In this document: positions 1 through 7,125 of the stretch, one piece after another
Position numbering within the stretch: position 1 is the first letter of the stretch
Layout: every line of letters begins with the position of its first letter
Source of the DNA: Bdellovibrionales bacterium
GTDB taxonomy: Bacteria > Bdellovibrionota > Bdellovibrionia > Bdellovibrionales > UBA1609
Direction: 5' to 3'
DNA length: 16,961 bases
NCBI GenBank assembly: GCA_020435085.1
Contig: JAGRAB010000001.1
Location: forward strand, 1-16,961
Made by a program: the position numbers and the translations under genes
Notes under the pieces: model-generated
The model's database searches: none
Told to the model about the DNA's origin: nothing
Seen by the model: the letters and a program-made list of their open reading frames with translations, nothing else

Positions 1-10
1 GGCAAGAGCG

Positions 11-33
11 TCCGCAATTAAGGGGGCCAGTTT
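11..33 (+). repeat. Partial copy of the element end also found at 15855-15877
   Basis: This 23-bp stretch matches 15855-15877 at 21 of 23 positions; the first 12 bases, TCCGCAATTAAG, are identical. In the other copy this sequence is the right-hand inverted repeat of a small transposable-element-like unit. Here it lies in the same orientation, so the rest of the element, if present, would extend left out of the window. It sits 21 bp past the stop codon of the minus-strand gene ending at 55. No partner inverted repeat is visible, so this may be the end of a full insertion sequence or only a solo remnant. Confidence 0.5.
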
Positions 34-54
34 CTGTGAGCTATAAGAGTTACC

Positions 55-678
55 CTATTTTTCGCTCATTTTGTTGAAAAAGAGTTGGATAATGTGGATT
101 TCGAAACGATTGTTATCCACAGTTTTAGCCACAGAAACCTGCTGATTGAAGGCCATCCCTTCATTAACAAGGTTGAGATAAATAGATGAGGCTATATTTT
201 CTTTATTTCTAAAAATAATTTTTGAAATTTCGGGTGTCCAAGTCCAAAAATATGAAGAATAGACGTCATTATCCGATTGTACAGAGCGATGAATCTCCCA
301 TGATTTATAAATTTCACCATTCACCTCTTGAGAGATTCCCCCCTCTGACACTTTGAAGTCATAGGTTTGTGACGGCAAAAGTGCTTCTGCTCTTTTTAAA
401 GTGGACTTATCCACTGTATCGAGCTTGGTACCGCGAACACAGCGAAAAATGGAGCTTGTTTTTCTTTGACAAGTAAATTTTTGGGATTTGAGCTCATTCA
501 GACGGGCTTTTCCCTCTTTTGAAATGGTAATAACCTTTTCAACTTCCATTTTTGAAATAGGGTGAACTTCTCCATTATACTTAAAAATACCTTCCAAGGG
601 CTTAGGCTCCTCTAAACTGCCATAAGCCAGAGGGGTTATTAAACTCAAAATAAAACAAGCAACTACAAAAATTCTCAT
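55..678 (-). CDS. Exported protein of unknown function
   Basis: The 207-residue product starts with a typical signal peptide: a short basic start, a hydrophobic stretch at about residues 4-16, and a likely signal peptidase I site after AYG at residue 20. The mature part is polar, with two cysteines about ten residues apart (near residues 69 and 79) that could form a disulfide in the periplasm. I recognise no domain. Its ATG overlaps the TAA of the upstream nuclease gene by one base (TAATG at 676-680), so the two are almost certainly co-transcribed and translationally coupled. Start choice is supported by that overlap and by the signal peptide beginning at residue 1. Function unknown. Confidence 0.8.
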   Translation of the reverse strand: MRIFVVACFILSLITPLAYGSLEEPKPLEGIFKYNGEVHPISKMEVEKVITISKEGKARLNELKSQKFTCQRKTSSIFRCVRGTKLDTVDKSTLKRAEALLPSQTYDFKVSEGGISQEVNGEIYKSWEIHRSVQSDNDVYSSYFWTWTPEISKIIFRNKENIASSIYLNLVNEGMAFNQQVSVAKTVDNNRFEIHIIQLFFNKMSEK

Positions 679-1142
679 TATCTTAACTTACACCAATCAA
701 TATCGTCTTTTGTCCCACCATCATAAGGTACAACTAACCTTTTCCTTAATAGATGCTCCCCAAGAGATTTTCCGTCAACAATCACATCTGCAACAATGCG
801 AAAATACTTTCCACGCCGAGCATTTGCCAAATCGACAGTACGAGCAGACGACATGATTGTTTCCACTTCCCTTTGAGCCCTTCTGGCCATCTCTATCTCA
901 CAAGGATCTTTTGAATGTTGTTCTGCCGCATCGATACCTGCTATACGAACACCAATTTCATTTCCCAACAGAGGATGAACATCCTTAATATTCAAAGTCA
1001 GTGTATCTCCATCGAAATTTTTCACGTATTCCACGCATGAAAAGTCAGAATCTGTATTCCGACAAAGAAATGCATGAGACTGAATAGTAAAAAACATAAA
1101 AGGAATAATAAAAATAAACTTCTTGGCCCCGTTTAATTGCAT
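678..1142 (-). CDS. Exported staphylococcal-type (thermonuclease) nuclease
   Basis: The 154-residue product is a single SNase-like domain behind an N-terminal hydrophobic segment (about residues 9-23) that looks like a signal peptide ending in SHA. The active-site residues of the family can be placed: DGDT at 44-47 (calcium Asp44), VRIAGID at 65-71 (Arg66, Asp71), the catalytic Glu74, and GKYFRIVADV at 111-120 (Arg115). Four cysteines (27, 36, 81, 151) suit an exported, disulfide-bonded enzyme. The reading frame is open further upstream, to 1244, but the start at 1142 is preferred because it has a strong AGGGGGA Shine-Dalgarno 5 nt upstream and puts the signal peptide at the N-terminus. It is expected to cleave DNA/RNA outside the cytoplasm, for degradation or nutrient recovery. 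It is coupled to the downstream unknown exported gene. Confidence 0.85.
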   Translation of the reverse strand: MQLNGAKKFIFIIPFMFFTIQSHAFLCRNTDSDFSCVEYVKNFDGDTLTLNIKDVHPLLGNEIGVRIAGIDAAEQHSKDPCEIEMARRAQREVETIMSSARTVDLANARRGKYFRIVADVIVDGKSLGEHLLRKRLVVPYDGGTKDDIDWCKLR

Positions 1143-1350
1143 AAAGCTCCCCCTCCCCTTCGCTTTGCTACAATATGTAGTTTTTACCTTGGTTTGATTT
1201 CCCATATCCAGCAAGATTTTTAAAAACTTTGCGTCAAAACCCAATTCTGACCAAACTGCTCAAGAAATAAGGCTTTTCCACAATTAGCTCGCGCGTTAAC
1301 TATTTTTATGGCAGGCTAAAATCTTACAGAAAACAAAGGGTGCTTAAATT

Positions 1351-2202
1351 TTGCTCATCTTTTCGACGGATTTTATTTATAAAATGCAAGGAACAGGAAA
1401 TGATTTTTTAATCATTGATCTACGAGCCCCCCATATAGGCTCTGACTCACAGCCTCTCTTTTTAAAAAATCTTCGCCCAACCATTGTTAAAAGCCTTTGC
1501 CATCGACAATTCGGAATTGGTGCAGATGGATGCATTTTTTTGGAAGATCACACCAATTATGATTTTCAATGGGATTTTTATAACTCAGATGGCTCCATTG
1601 CTGAAATGTGTGGGAATGCAGCTCGTTGTGTTGCTCGCTATTTTTTTGAATCCACCAAGGAAAAAAAATCTTCCGTAAAATTTTTAACTTTGGCAGGTGT
1701 TATTGAAGCTCGCCCTCAAGAAAAACTCATCTCTGTCTCAACGCCTTCTATACAAAGCGAGAGCAACGAACGAACCTGGAACTTCCATGAGCAAAAATAT
1801 TCTTATTATTTCGTCAATACAGGTGTTCCACATGCCGTTATTGAAGTAAATTCTCACCAATCACTTCAAACTTTGGAGCACAAAGAAATAGCTCAAGTTT
1901 TACGAAGGCATCCTGATGTTGGCCCACACGGAACCAATGTCACGTTCTATAAGGTTAACTCTAAAAATTATATTGAATCTGTCACTTTTGAACGCGGCGT
2001 TGAAGACTTCACATTAGCCTGTGGAACAGGGGTTCTGGCCGCAGGGTTTATTTATTGCCAGAAAAATAATTCTTCACACTGCAAAATTACTGTTCCTGGA
2101 GGAACGCTGCAAGTTGATTTTACAGAAAAATCCCCTAAATTAATTGGTCCAGCAGAGTTTATTGGGCAAGTTCAATTCAACAAAAAACTTATTTCAACTT
2201 AG
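1351..2202 (+). CDS. dapF: Diaminopimelate epimerase
   Basis: DapF interconverts LL- and meso-diaminopimelate in the cytoplasm, late in lysine and peptidoglycan-precursor synthesis. The 283-residue product has the family signatures: KMQGTGNDF at 11-19, QFGIGADG at 53-60, MCGNAARC at 86-93 with the first catalytic cysteine (Cys87), and ERGVEDFTLACGTG with the second catalytic cysteine (Cys224). Length is normal for the family (about 275). The start is taken as TTG at 1351, preceded by AAAGGG about 10 nt upstream; the next ATG (1384) would delete the first beta strand that precedes the GNDF motif, so it is unlikely. It is followed after 8 bp by the flavin/[2Fe-2S] oxidoreductase gene, with no obvious metabolic link. 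Confidence 0.95.
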   Translation: MLIFSTDFIYKMQGTGNDFLIIDLRAPHIGSDSQPLFLKNLRPTIVKSLCHRQFGIGADGCIFLEDHTNYDFQWDFYNSDGSIAEMCGNAARCVARYFFESTKEKKSSVKFLTLAGVIEARPQEKLISVSTPSIQSESNERTWNFHEQKYSYYFVNTGVPHAVIEVNSHQSLQTLEHKEIAQVLRRHPDVGPHGTNVTFYKVNSKNYIESVTFERGVEDFTLACGTGVLAAGFIYCQKNNSSHCKITVPGGTLQVDFTEKSPKLIGPAEFIGQVQFNKKLIST

Positions 2203-2210
2203 GGAAAACA

Positions 2211-3338
2211 ATGTCAGATCTTATTTCAAAAATTACAACCCCTCTAAAAATAAAAAGAAAAATACAAGAAACGAGTGATACATACTCTTTCACCTTTGAA
2301 ATCCCTCTTCATGAAAAAGAAAAGTTTCTCTACTCAGCAGGACAGTTTGTAACATTATTTATGAATATCAACGGAGAAAGTATCAGCCGCTCTTACTCTC
2401 TTGCGTCAACTCCTGCTCTCAATGAAGATTTTCAAATCACCGTAAAACGCGTTCCCGGAGGAAAAGGTTCCAACTTCCTTGCTGATTCTCTTCACGAAGG
2501 AGATACAGTTTTAGTCATGCCACCTCAAGGACGGTTTTTTCAACCTTACTCAAAAGAAAATCATGTTTTTTACTTTTTATTTGCAGCAGGAAGCGGCATC
2601 ACCCCTATTTATTCCATTTGTAAAGAACTTTTAGCCCAGCACTCCAACGCCCAAATTTATTTCTTTTATGCGAATCGTGATGAAAACAATGTGATCTTCA
2701 AATCTTCTATTGAAAAACTTGCAAGTGAACACTCACCAAGACTGCATCTCACTTATATGTACAGCAAGCCTAAAGCCGCTCGACTCACACTCGTTGGTCG
2801 CTGCTCTTCTTTTATGGCGAAAAATTTTGCTCTTCAAAACATGGAAAATGCTGATAAAAAACAGGCGTATATTTGTGGTCCGGAAGGCTTTATGGCAGAA
2901 GTCAAATCAGGTCTACAAAGTGCCGGGTTTACGGACGAAGAAATTCGAATGGAATCTTATGGACCTTCCACAAAACCCAAAACAGAAGCTTCAACGCAAA
3001 CCTCTGGCCTTAACTTAGATGATAAAATCATTGTTGGCGATGATACACCTTTTGCAACCCCCAAAAAAATTCAAGCTATTATTAATGGAACCACTGTTGA
3101 GGTTGATGCTCTTCCAGAGACTTCTATTCTTGAAAGCCTTATTGAGGCCGGCCAAAACCCTCCTTACTCCTGCATGAACGGAGCTTGCATGGCCTGCATG
3201 GCAAAAATTACGAAAGGTCGAATTTATCAAAATGATCCTGGGATTCTAACTCATGAAAACTTACAAGCTAAAGAAATTCTGACCTGTCAGGCAAAACCAC
3301 TGACAGAGACAGTGGTTATTGATTACGATAATTTTTAG
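2211..3338 (+). CDS. PaaE/HCR-type flavodoxin-reductase-like oxidoreductase with C-terminal [2Fe-2S] ferredoxin domain
   Basis: The 375-residue product has three modules in one chain. An FAD-binding barrel carries RSYSLAS at 60-66. An NAD(P)-binding domain carries AGSGITP at 126-132 and CGPEGFM at 222-228. After a polar Thr/Ser/Lys-rich linker (about 251-270) comes a plant-type ferredoxin domain with cysteines 321, 326, 329 and 359, spaced C-x4-C-x2-C-x29-C. This order is that of PaaE, HmpB/HCR and related reductases, which pass electrons from NAD(P)H through FAD and the cluster to an oxygenase, desaturase or other acceptor. No oxygenase partner lies nearby, so the acceptor is unknown. The Shine-Dalgarno (AGGGA) overlaps the dapF stop codon, so it is probably co-transcribed with dapF. 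It ends 4 bp from the convergent VWA gene. Confidence 0.9.
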   Translation: MSDLISKITTPLKIKRKIQETSDTYSFTFEIPLHEKEKFLYSAGQFVTLFMNINGESISRSYSLASTPALNEDFQITVKRVPGGKGSNFLADSLHEGDTVLVMPPQGRFFQPYSKENHVFYFLFAAGSGITPIYSICKELLAQHSNAQIYFFYANRDENNVIFKSSIEKLASEHSPRLHLTYMYSKPKAARLTLVGRCSSFMAKNFALQNMENADKKQAYICGPEGFMAEVKSGLQSAGFTDEEIRMESYGPSTKPKTEASTQTSGLNLDDKIIVGDDTPFATPKKIQAIINGTTVEVDALPETSILESLIEAGQNPPYSCMNGACMACMAKITKGRIYQNDPGILTHENLQAKEILTCQAKPLTETVVIDYDNF

Positions 3339-3342
3339 ACCC

Positions 3343-4431
3343 CTAATTTGAACACTGATAAGTTCCGTAAACGCGAGTACCTTCAGTTAACGCTGGCGTA
3401 AAAATGATTTTATTTCCAGCGAGCTGATAAGTACTTCCCGTACTTCCTTGAATTATTAAGTTCAACGAGCCACTCACAGGAGCACAATCAAGCGTAAGAG
3501 AGCCTAATGTGTTGCTGATTCGATTTCCTATATTTTGTAATTGATTTGTATAATCAGAAGCACACACATCTCCGACAATACCACCTGTTTTTGTACTTAA
3601 ATCTGCATAGACTTCACCATAAAACGCAGGCCACCCCTGCCCCCCCTGAATATTAAAACAAATAGGATCATTGGGTTTAATAACAATAGAATGAAATGTA
3701 AATGGTTTTGAGTTTGAAAATGTAGACTTCACATGTTGAATGAGATTATCTGGCTGACTTATGCTCATAAGAGAGCTTCCACATCGTCCACCACAACTAT
3801 CTTCGTCTTCATCAGAAATCAAGATAGTTGCAAGAGCCGCATCATTTCTAAAACAATTTTGATTTTGACTTTTTGAAATCGCATCATATGTCACAGCAAT
3901 TCCCACCTCAGATCTAGAACCATCTCCGCTTTGCCCTAAAGGAACACCGTTAATACTATCTCTAAAAATTGTTGCTTTATTTGAAACCGAATTATTTAAA
4001 ACTTTTTGACCGTAACCCACCCAACTCATTGCTACTGAGGCACTTGAATTTTGATAATAATGCGTTGTCATATAACACATCTGCCAGTCGATGCCTTCAC
4101 TATCTAATTGAGCCACAAAACCTTCTAAGCGGTTGGCTAACTCACTTCGCTCTTGGGTCATCGACTTTGAATTATCAATAACTAATAAAATATCAACTTT
4201 GTTGAGCTTTGGATCAATTGTCACATCAAAACTTTTTGTAGTGGGGTTCGTGGAACCACCGCCGCCATTACCATTGCCGTTATCATCATCGCCAGGACCA
4301 GGGCACGTTGGATCACTACAACTTGCTGACGTTGCACCACCATCACTTTTTTGAGTAAAGCCCACGTCAGCGCAATTATTGAAGCCAACAAAAAGACAAA
4401 ATACACTGATAATAATTAAGTTTCTAATCAT
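3343..4431 (-). CDS. VWA-domain surface protein, probable lipoprotein
   Basis: The 362-residue product begins with a hydrophobic segment ending in FNNC (Cys20). This resembles a lipoprotein signal but lacks the usual small residues at -1 and -3. A Gly/Asn/Asp-rich low-complexity linker (about 44-65) leads to a von Willebrand A domain: VDILLVIDNSKSM at 79-91 holds the D-x-S-x-S metal site (Asp86, Ser88, Ser90), and ISDEDEDSC (205-213) is the later acidic motif on the fourth strand. There are about ten further cysteines. VWA proteins on the cell surface generally bind protein ligands through a metal ion; the partner here is unknown. The Shine-Dalgarno is GGGAGGGGAG 8 nt before the ATG. The next minus-strand gene upstream is the S8 protease, separated by 215 bp and a terminator-like hairpin, so this gene is probably transcribed on its own. 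Confidence 0.85.
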   Translation of the reverse strand: MIRNLIIISVFCLFVGFNNCADVGFTQKSDGGATSASCSDPTCPGPGDDDNGNGNGGGGSTNPTTKSFDVTIDPKLNKVDILLVIDNSKSMTQERSELANRLEGFVAQLDSEGIDWQMCYMTTHYYQNSSASVAMSWVGYGQKVLNNSVSNKATIFRDSINGVPLGQSGDGSRSEVGIAVTYDAISKSQNQNCFRNDAALATILISDEDEDSCGGRCGSSLMSISQPDNLIQHVKSTFSNSKPFTFHSIVIKPNDPICFNIQGGQGWPAFYGEVYADLSTKTGGIVGDVCASDYTNQLQNIGNRISNTLGSLTLDCAPVSGSLNLIIQGSTGSTYQLAGNKIIFTPALTEGTRVYGTYQCSN

Positions 4432-4589
4432 GTGGAAAACTCCCCTCCCAAAGGGCTTTCCTTTAAATAATTACAAGACCTATACCAACTAGATTCAATC
4501 CTGTGCGATTTCGACTGGTTACATGGTAAACACTGATCAAATGTTGCACGTAATAATTTGAGACAATAGATAGCTGTCCCAAAATAAGA

Positions 4590-4619
4590 CAAAGGCCCGC
4601 GAAGAACTGCGAACCTTTG
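4590..4619 (-). terminator. Probable terminator of the S8 protease gene
   Basis: CAAAGG (4590-4595) pairs perfectly with CCTTTG (4614-4619), with a further GCG/CGC pairing inside. Read on the minus strand, the hairpin starts about 28 nt after the protease stop codon and is followed by the U-rich stretch TCTTATTTT. The stem is short and the U-tract is interrupted, so termination may be partial. Confidence 0.5.
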
Positions 4620-4646
4620 AATAATAAAATTAATTTTATTTTATTT

Positions 4647-6167
4647 TTAATTTTGGCACCAAGGCATATCTGGCATGATCTGGCAGAGCAATTCACAAGT
4701 TTGTGGATCTAACGGACACTGTCCTGGCTCACCAGGGTTTCCTGGAGGTGGGTTACCTGGATCACTTCCAGTACTCTTATCAGCAATGCGAATATCTAAG
4801 GATTGAGCAGAATGACCAGCACTATCTGTCACAGTGACTTTTACATCGCCTTTTGATTTTGCTGTGAGCATCCCATTGGCATCAATATCTGCAATAGAAG
4901 GATTCGAGCTTGTAAATGTATAAGGGCCCGTTCCAAGAAAACCAGAGAACTGTAATGTTCCATTAGGAGCAATTGTTGCTGCAGCTGGTACAACAGTTAA
5001 CGTATTTTGCTTTAATGCAGTCATTGCCGCTCCAGCATCAATACGACAGTTACATGCAGTTTCTATATTTACGTTTGCACCTGTTGTTTGAATGAGCGAG
5101 CGCGCTTGAGCACCTGTGATCTCAGGCATTTGAGAAGCTAATAAGCCAACAAGTCCAGAAACCAAAGGTGTTGCCATCGAAGTTCCACTGAGGTTTTGAT
5201 ATTTATTATTTGGAACCGTACTCATGATTTGGTCTCCAGGTGCTGCTAAATCCACAATGGCACGACCATAATTAGACCAACTTGGTTTTCCATCACTGCT
5301 ATTACTAGCTGCTACTGTAATAGTATTTTCAAATTTTGCATTGGCAGGATAAAAACCGGTGCGATCATTTGAAGCCCCATCGTTACCAGCTGCAGAAATA
5401 AAAATCACTCCTGCATCGCTCGCTCGTTTCACGGCATCAATGAGGGGTTGAGCTTGTGAAGCACTTACTTTTGCACCCCAGCTTGCTGAAATAATTTTTG
5501 CACCTTTTTCAATCGCATAATCAACAGCTTTAATTCCTGCCATTAAATCACCACTTCCATCAGCCCCAAGAAATCGAAGAGGCATGATCGATACATGGGG
5601 ACTTAAACCGGTAATTCCACCATCCACTTCACCCGTGGCTCCAATAATTCCAGAGCAGTGAGTTCCATGTCCAGGATTTTGAAAACTTGTTTCATCCATT
5701 GGATCTGAGTCATCATCTTTAAAGTCATAACCTGGAATCATATTCGGAGCGAGTGATTCATGTTTATAGTCAGCTCCTGTATCAATCACTGCAATAATTG
5801 TATCGCGACTCCCTTTATTTCCGGCCTTATCCCATGCTTGTTGAGCATTCACTTTTGCAATGGCCCATTGTTCACGAAGTTGGTTAATATTAATTCCACC
5901 ACGAACAGCATAAAGCTTAAAGTCCTCAACAATATATTCGATATTTTTATTTGCTTTTAAGTTCTTCCATTGAGTCGCCAACACTTTATCATCAATAGTC
6001 ACTTTTACGAGTTGAGCGGAGTCATGTGTATCTAAAACTTTTAAGCCCAATTGTGTGGCCTGAGAAGTGAGTCCCTTGGCTCCTCCATTTTTAAATTTAA
6101 TAATGTACTCACCTGCTGCACTCGTAAATGAGAAGCTCAGCGCGATGATAAAAAGAAAATACTTCAT
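4647..6167 (-). CDS. Secreted subtilisin-like serine protease (S8) with Big_2-like domain and Cys-rich tail
   Basis: The 506-residue product is a preproprotein. Residues 1-18 form a signal peptide; about 19-85 is an inhibitor-I9-like propeptide; about 105-385 is the peptidase S8 domain. The catalytic triad is visible: Asp129 in AVIDTGAD, His170 in GHGTHCSG, and Ser330 in SGTSMATP, with the oxyanion Asn262 in AAGNDG. Residues about 388-465 resemble a bacterial Ig-like (Big_2) domain. A Pro/Gly-rich linker (468-482) then leads to a short tail with cysteines 484, 491, 495 and 504. It should be exported, autoprocessed, and degrade proteins outside the cytoplasm. Start: AGGGGGA lies about 5 nt before the ATG. 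Upstream is the GACCTAG-rich intergenic region; downstream a terminator-like hairpin ends the unit. Confidence 0.93.
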   Translation of the reverse strand: MKYFLFIIALSFSFTSAAGEYIIKFKNGGAKGLTSQATQLGLKVLDTHDSAQLVKVTIDDKVLATQWKNLKANKNIEYIVEDFKLYAVRGGININQLREQWAIAKVNAQQAWDKAGNKGSRDTIIAVIDTGADYKHESLAPNMIPGYDFKDDDSDPMDETSFQNPGHGTHCSGIIGATGEVDGGITGLSPHVSIMPLRFLGADGSGDLMAGIKAVDYAIEKGAKIISASWGAKVSASQAQPLIDAVKRASDAGVIFISAAGNDGASNDRTGFYPANAKFENTITVAASNSSDGKPSWSNYGRAIVDLAAPGDQIMSTVPNNKYQNLSGTSMATPLVSGLVGLLASQMPEITGAQARSLIQTTGANVNIETACNCRIDAGAAMTALKQNTLTVVPAAATIAPNGTLQFSGFLGTGPYTFTSSNPSIADIDANGMLTAKSKGDVKVTVTDSAGHSAQSLDIRIADKSTGSDPGNPPPGNPGEPGQCPLDPQTCELLCQIMPDMPWCQN

Positions 6168-6255
6168 AAAAATCCCCCTATTTCTATAAATAGCATCGAT
6201 CTATTGCCCCACTTGTTCTAAAAAAAGACAAGCTTTGGCCTAGTTATCGCGGAGT

Positions 6256-6281
6256 ATCTTTAGACCTAGGTCTGGACCTTT
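6256..6281 (+). promoter_or_regulatory. Candidate operator: palindromic AGACCTAGGTCT plus a second GGACCT box
   Basis: Positions 6262-6273 are a perfect 12-bp palindrome, AGACCTAGGTCT. A further GGACCT begins 12 bp after the first box, about one helical turn away. It lies roughly 95 bp upstream of the S8 protease start codon (minus strand). The 12-mer TTAGACCTAGGT (6260-6271) recurs upstream of the nitroreductase gene near 12670. It is proposed as a transcription-factor site from sequence pattern only. Confidence 0.4.
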
Positions 6282-6342
6282 GATTTCAGTTTCAAAATAT
6301 GCGTGAGATTTTCATAACTCACAAGCTGTGTCGAAACATCAA

Positions 6343-6365
6343 AAAGGTCTAGTCTAGGTCTAAAG
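6343..6365 (-). promoter_or_regulatory. Second GACCT box pair, inverted relative to 6256-6281
   Basis: Two AGGTCT boxes (6345-6350 and 6356-6361) are spaced exactly 11 bp apart. Read on the minus strand the block is CTTTAGACCTAG followed by an AGACCTTT box, closely matching the block at 6256-6281 in the opposite orientation. A single GACCTAG also occurs at 6402-6408. Spacing by one helical turn suits cooperative protein binding, but the binder is unknown. Confidence 0.35.
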
Positions 6366-6515
6366 GGCTCCATCATTTTATGAAAATCTTCCAAATTGAG
6401 TGACCTAGAATGTCTGTACTTAATGAAAGAAACCGATCAAACCTCAACAAATAGCCGATAGCTTTTGGCATTTATTTTGAATTCCACAAAACATAAAAAT
6501 TTGGGGAATTGAATA

Positions 6516-6680
6516 ATGATTTGTTGGAAAACTATTTTAGCTGCTCTTGCTTTTTTTAGCCTTGTTGCCCTACAAGTGCACTCAAATCGCAAAGATCATA
6601 CATCGGCTCAAAAGGCTCAGCTCTCCTCCCCTATTGATGGCACATTTCAATCTCCACTCGAGAAAATGGCTGGCAAATAA
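6516..6680 (+). CDS. Small exported or membrane-anchored peptide (54 aa)
   Basis: A short ORF starting at ATG 6516 and ending at TAA 6680 has a good Shine-Dalgarno (GGGGAA at 6503-6508) about 7 nt upstream. The product has a Lys at position 5, a hydrophobic stretch at about residues 7-21 (LAALAFFSLVAL), and then a polar tail rich in Ser, Gln and Lys. It could be a cleaved signal peptide with a roughly 30-residue secreted remnant, or a single membrane anchor. No known family is recognised. It is divergent from the S8 protease and lies 114 bp upstream of the co-directional lipoprotein gene. Confidence 0.55.
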   Translation: MICWKTILAALAFFSLVALQVHSNRKDHTSAQKAQLSSPIDGTFQSPLEKMAGK

Positions 6681-6794
6681 AATCATAAGAACCAATTTCA
6701 TTTCTCTTGGCCTTCTCTCAAATTCATAATAGCATTTTTGTTCGAGATTGCTTTCAAGCACCTTTGATAGATGTATTTTACAGTAGGAGTACTT

Positions 6795-7094
6795 ATGAAA
6801 ATCATTCTTGTTTTGCTCTCAACAGTCGTTGCTTTAGAAGTTCTTTCCGGGTGCTCCAGCCGCTCTGTGATGCCCGATCAAAAAGAAGTCACCGTCAGTC
6901 GAGAGGCTGCCGATAAAGATTGTAAAGAAATTGGAAAAATCTCTGGAACCGCCATGTCCACCAAAGGCACTCAAGACGAAGCCCTCGCAGATCTTAAGCA
7001 AACCGCAGCCAATAAAGGGGCTAACTATGTTGTCGTCAAAGAGTACTCTGCCCAAGGAACATCGGTCACAGGCATTGCTTATGAATGTCCGTAA
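6795..7094 (+). CDS. Small lipoprotein, DUF4156-like
   Basis: The 99-residue product has a signal peptide ending in the lipobox LSGC, so Cys20 is the probable lipidation site. The mature domain carries two further cysteines, in DKDCKEIGKISG and near the C-terminus in AYECP, plus a stretch of the form DEALADLKQTAANKGANYV. This spacing resembles DUF4156/RcsF-like small envelope lipoproteins, in which the cysteines form disulfides. The start at 6795 is preferred over the upstream in-frame ATG at 6771 because TAGGAG (6784-6789) lies 5 nt before it and the signal peptide then begins normally. It converges with the LysR gene, stopping 32 bp from its stop codon. The function of the family is not settled; a role in the outer membrane is inferred. 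Confidence 0.75.
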   Translation: MKIILVLLSTVVALEVLSGCSSRSVMPDQKEVTVSREAADKDCKEIGKISGTAMSTKGTQDEALADLKQTAANKGANYVVVKEYSAQGTSVTGIAYECP

Positions 7095-7125
7095 AGATTC
7101 TAAGCAAAAATATAATTATTAAAAC

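Larger units (their letters stand above)
6168..6515. other. 348-bp intergenic region between the divergent S8 protease and 54-aa peptide genes
   Basis: No convincing ORF was found. The region contains five CTAG tetranucleotides between 6238 and 6408, in a cluster of GACCT/AGGTC boxes described separately. A 6-bp perfect stem (6178-6193) lies just ahead of the protease Shine-Dalgarno on the minus strand. I could not place a convincing -35/-10 pair for either gene. Confidence 0.6.

Noticed and set aside
1120..1142. Resemblance of the nuclease gene's 5' end (minus strand GCAATTAAACGGGGCCA) to the element end at 11-33
   Set aside because: The match needs one gap and one mismatch over 17 bases and lies in coding sequence with no flanking repeat; chance cannot be excluded, so not called a third element end.
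4250..4300. Low-complexity GCC/ACC-rich tract that could look like a repeat array
   Set aside because: It encodes the Gly/Asn/Asp-rich linker of the VWA protein in frame and is explained by that.
4432..4646. Search for a small gene or RNA in the 215 bp between the VWA and S8 genes
   Set aside because: Apart from the terminator-like hairpin I see only AT-rich sequence; an ORF overlapping the protease 3' end (4463-4696, minus) has no ribosome site and is a shadow frame.
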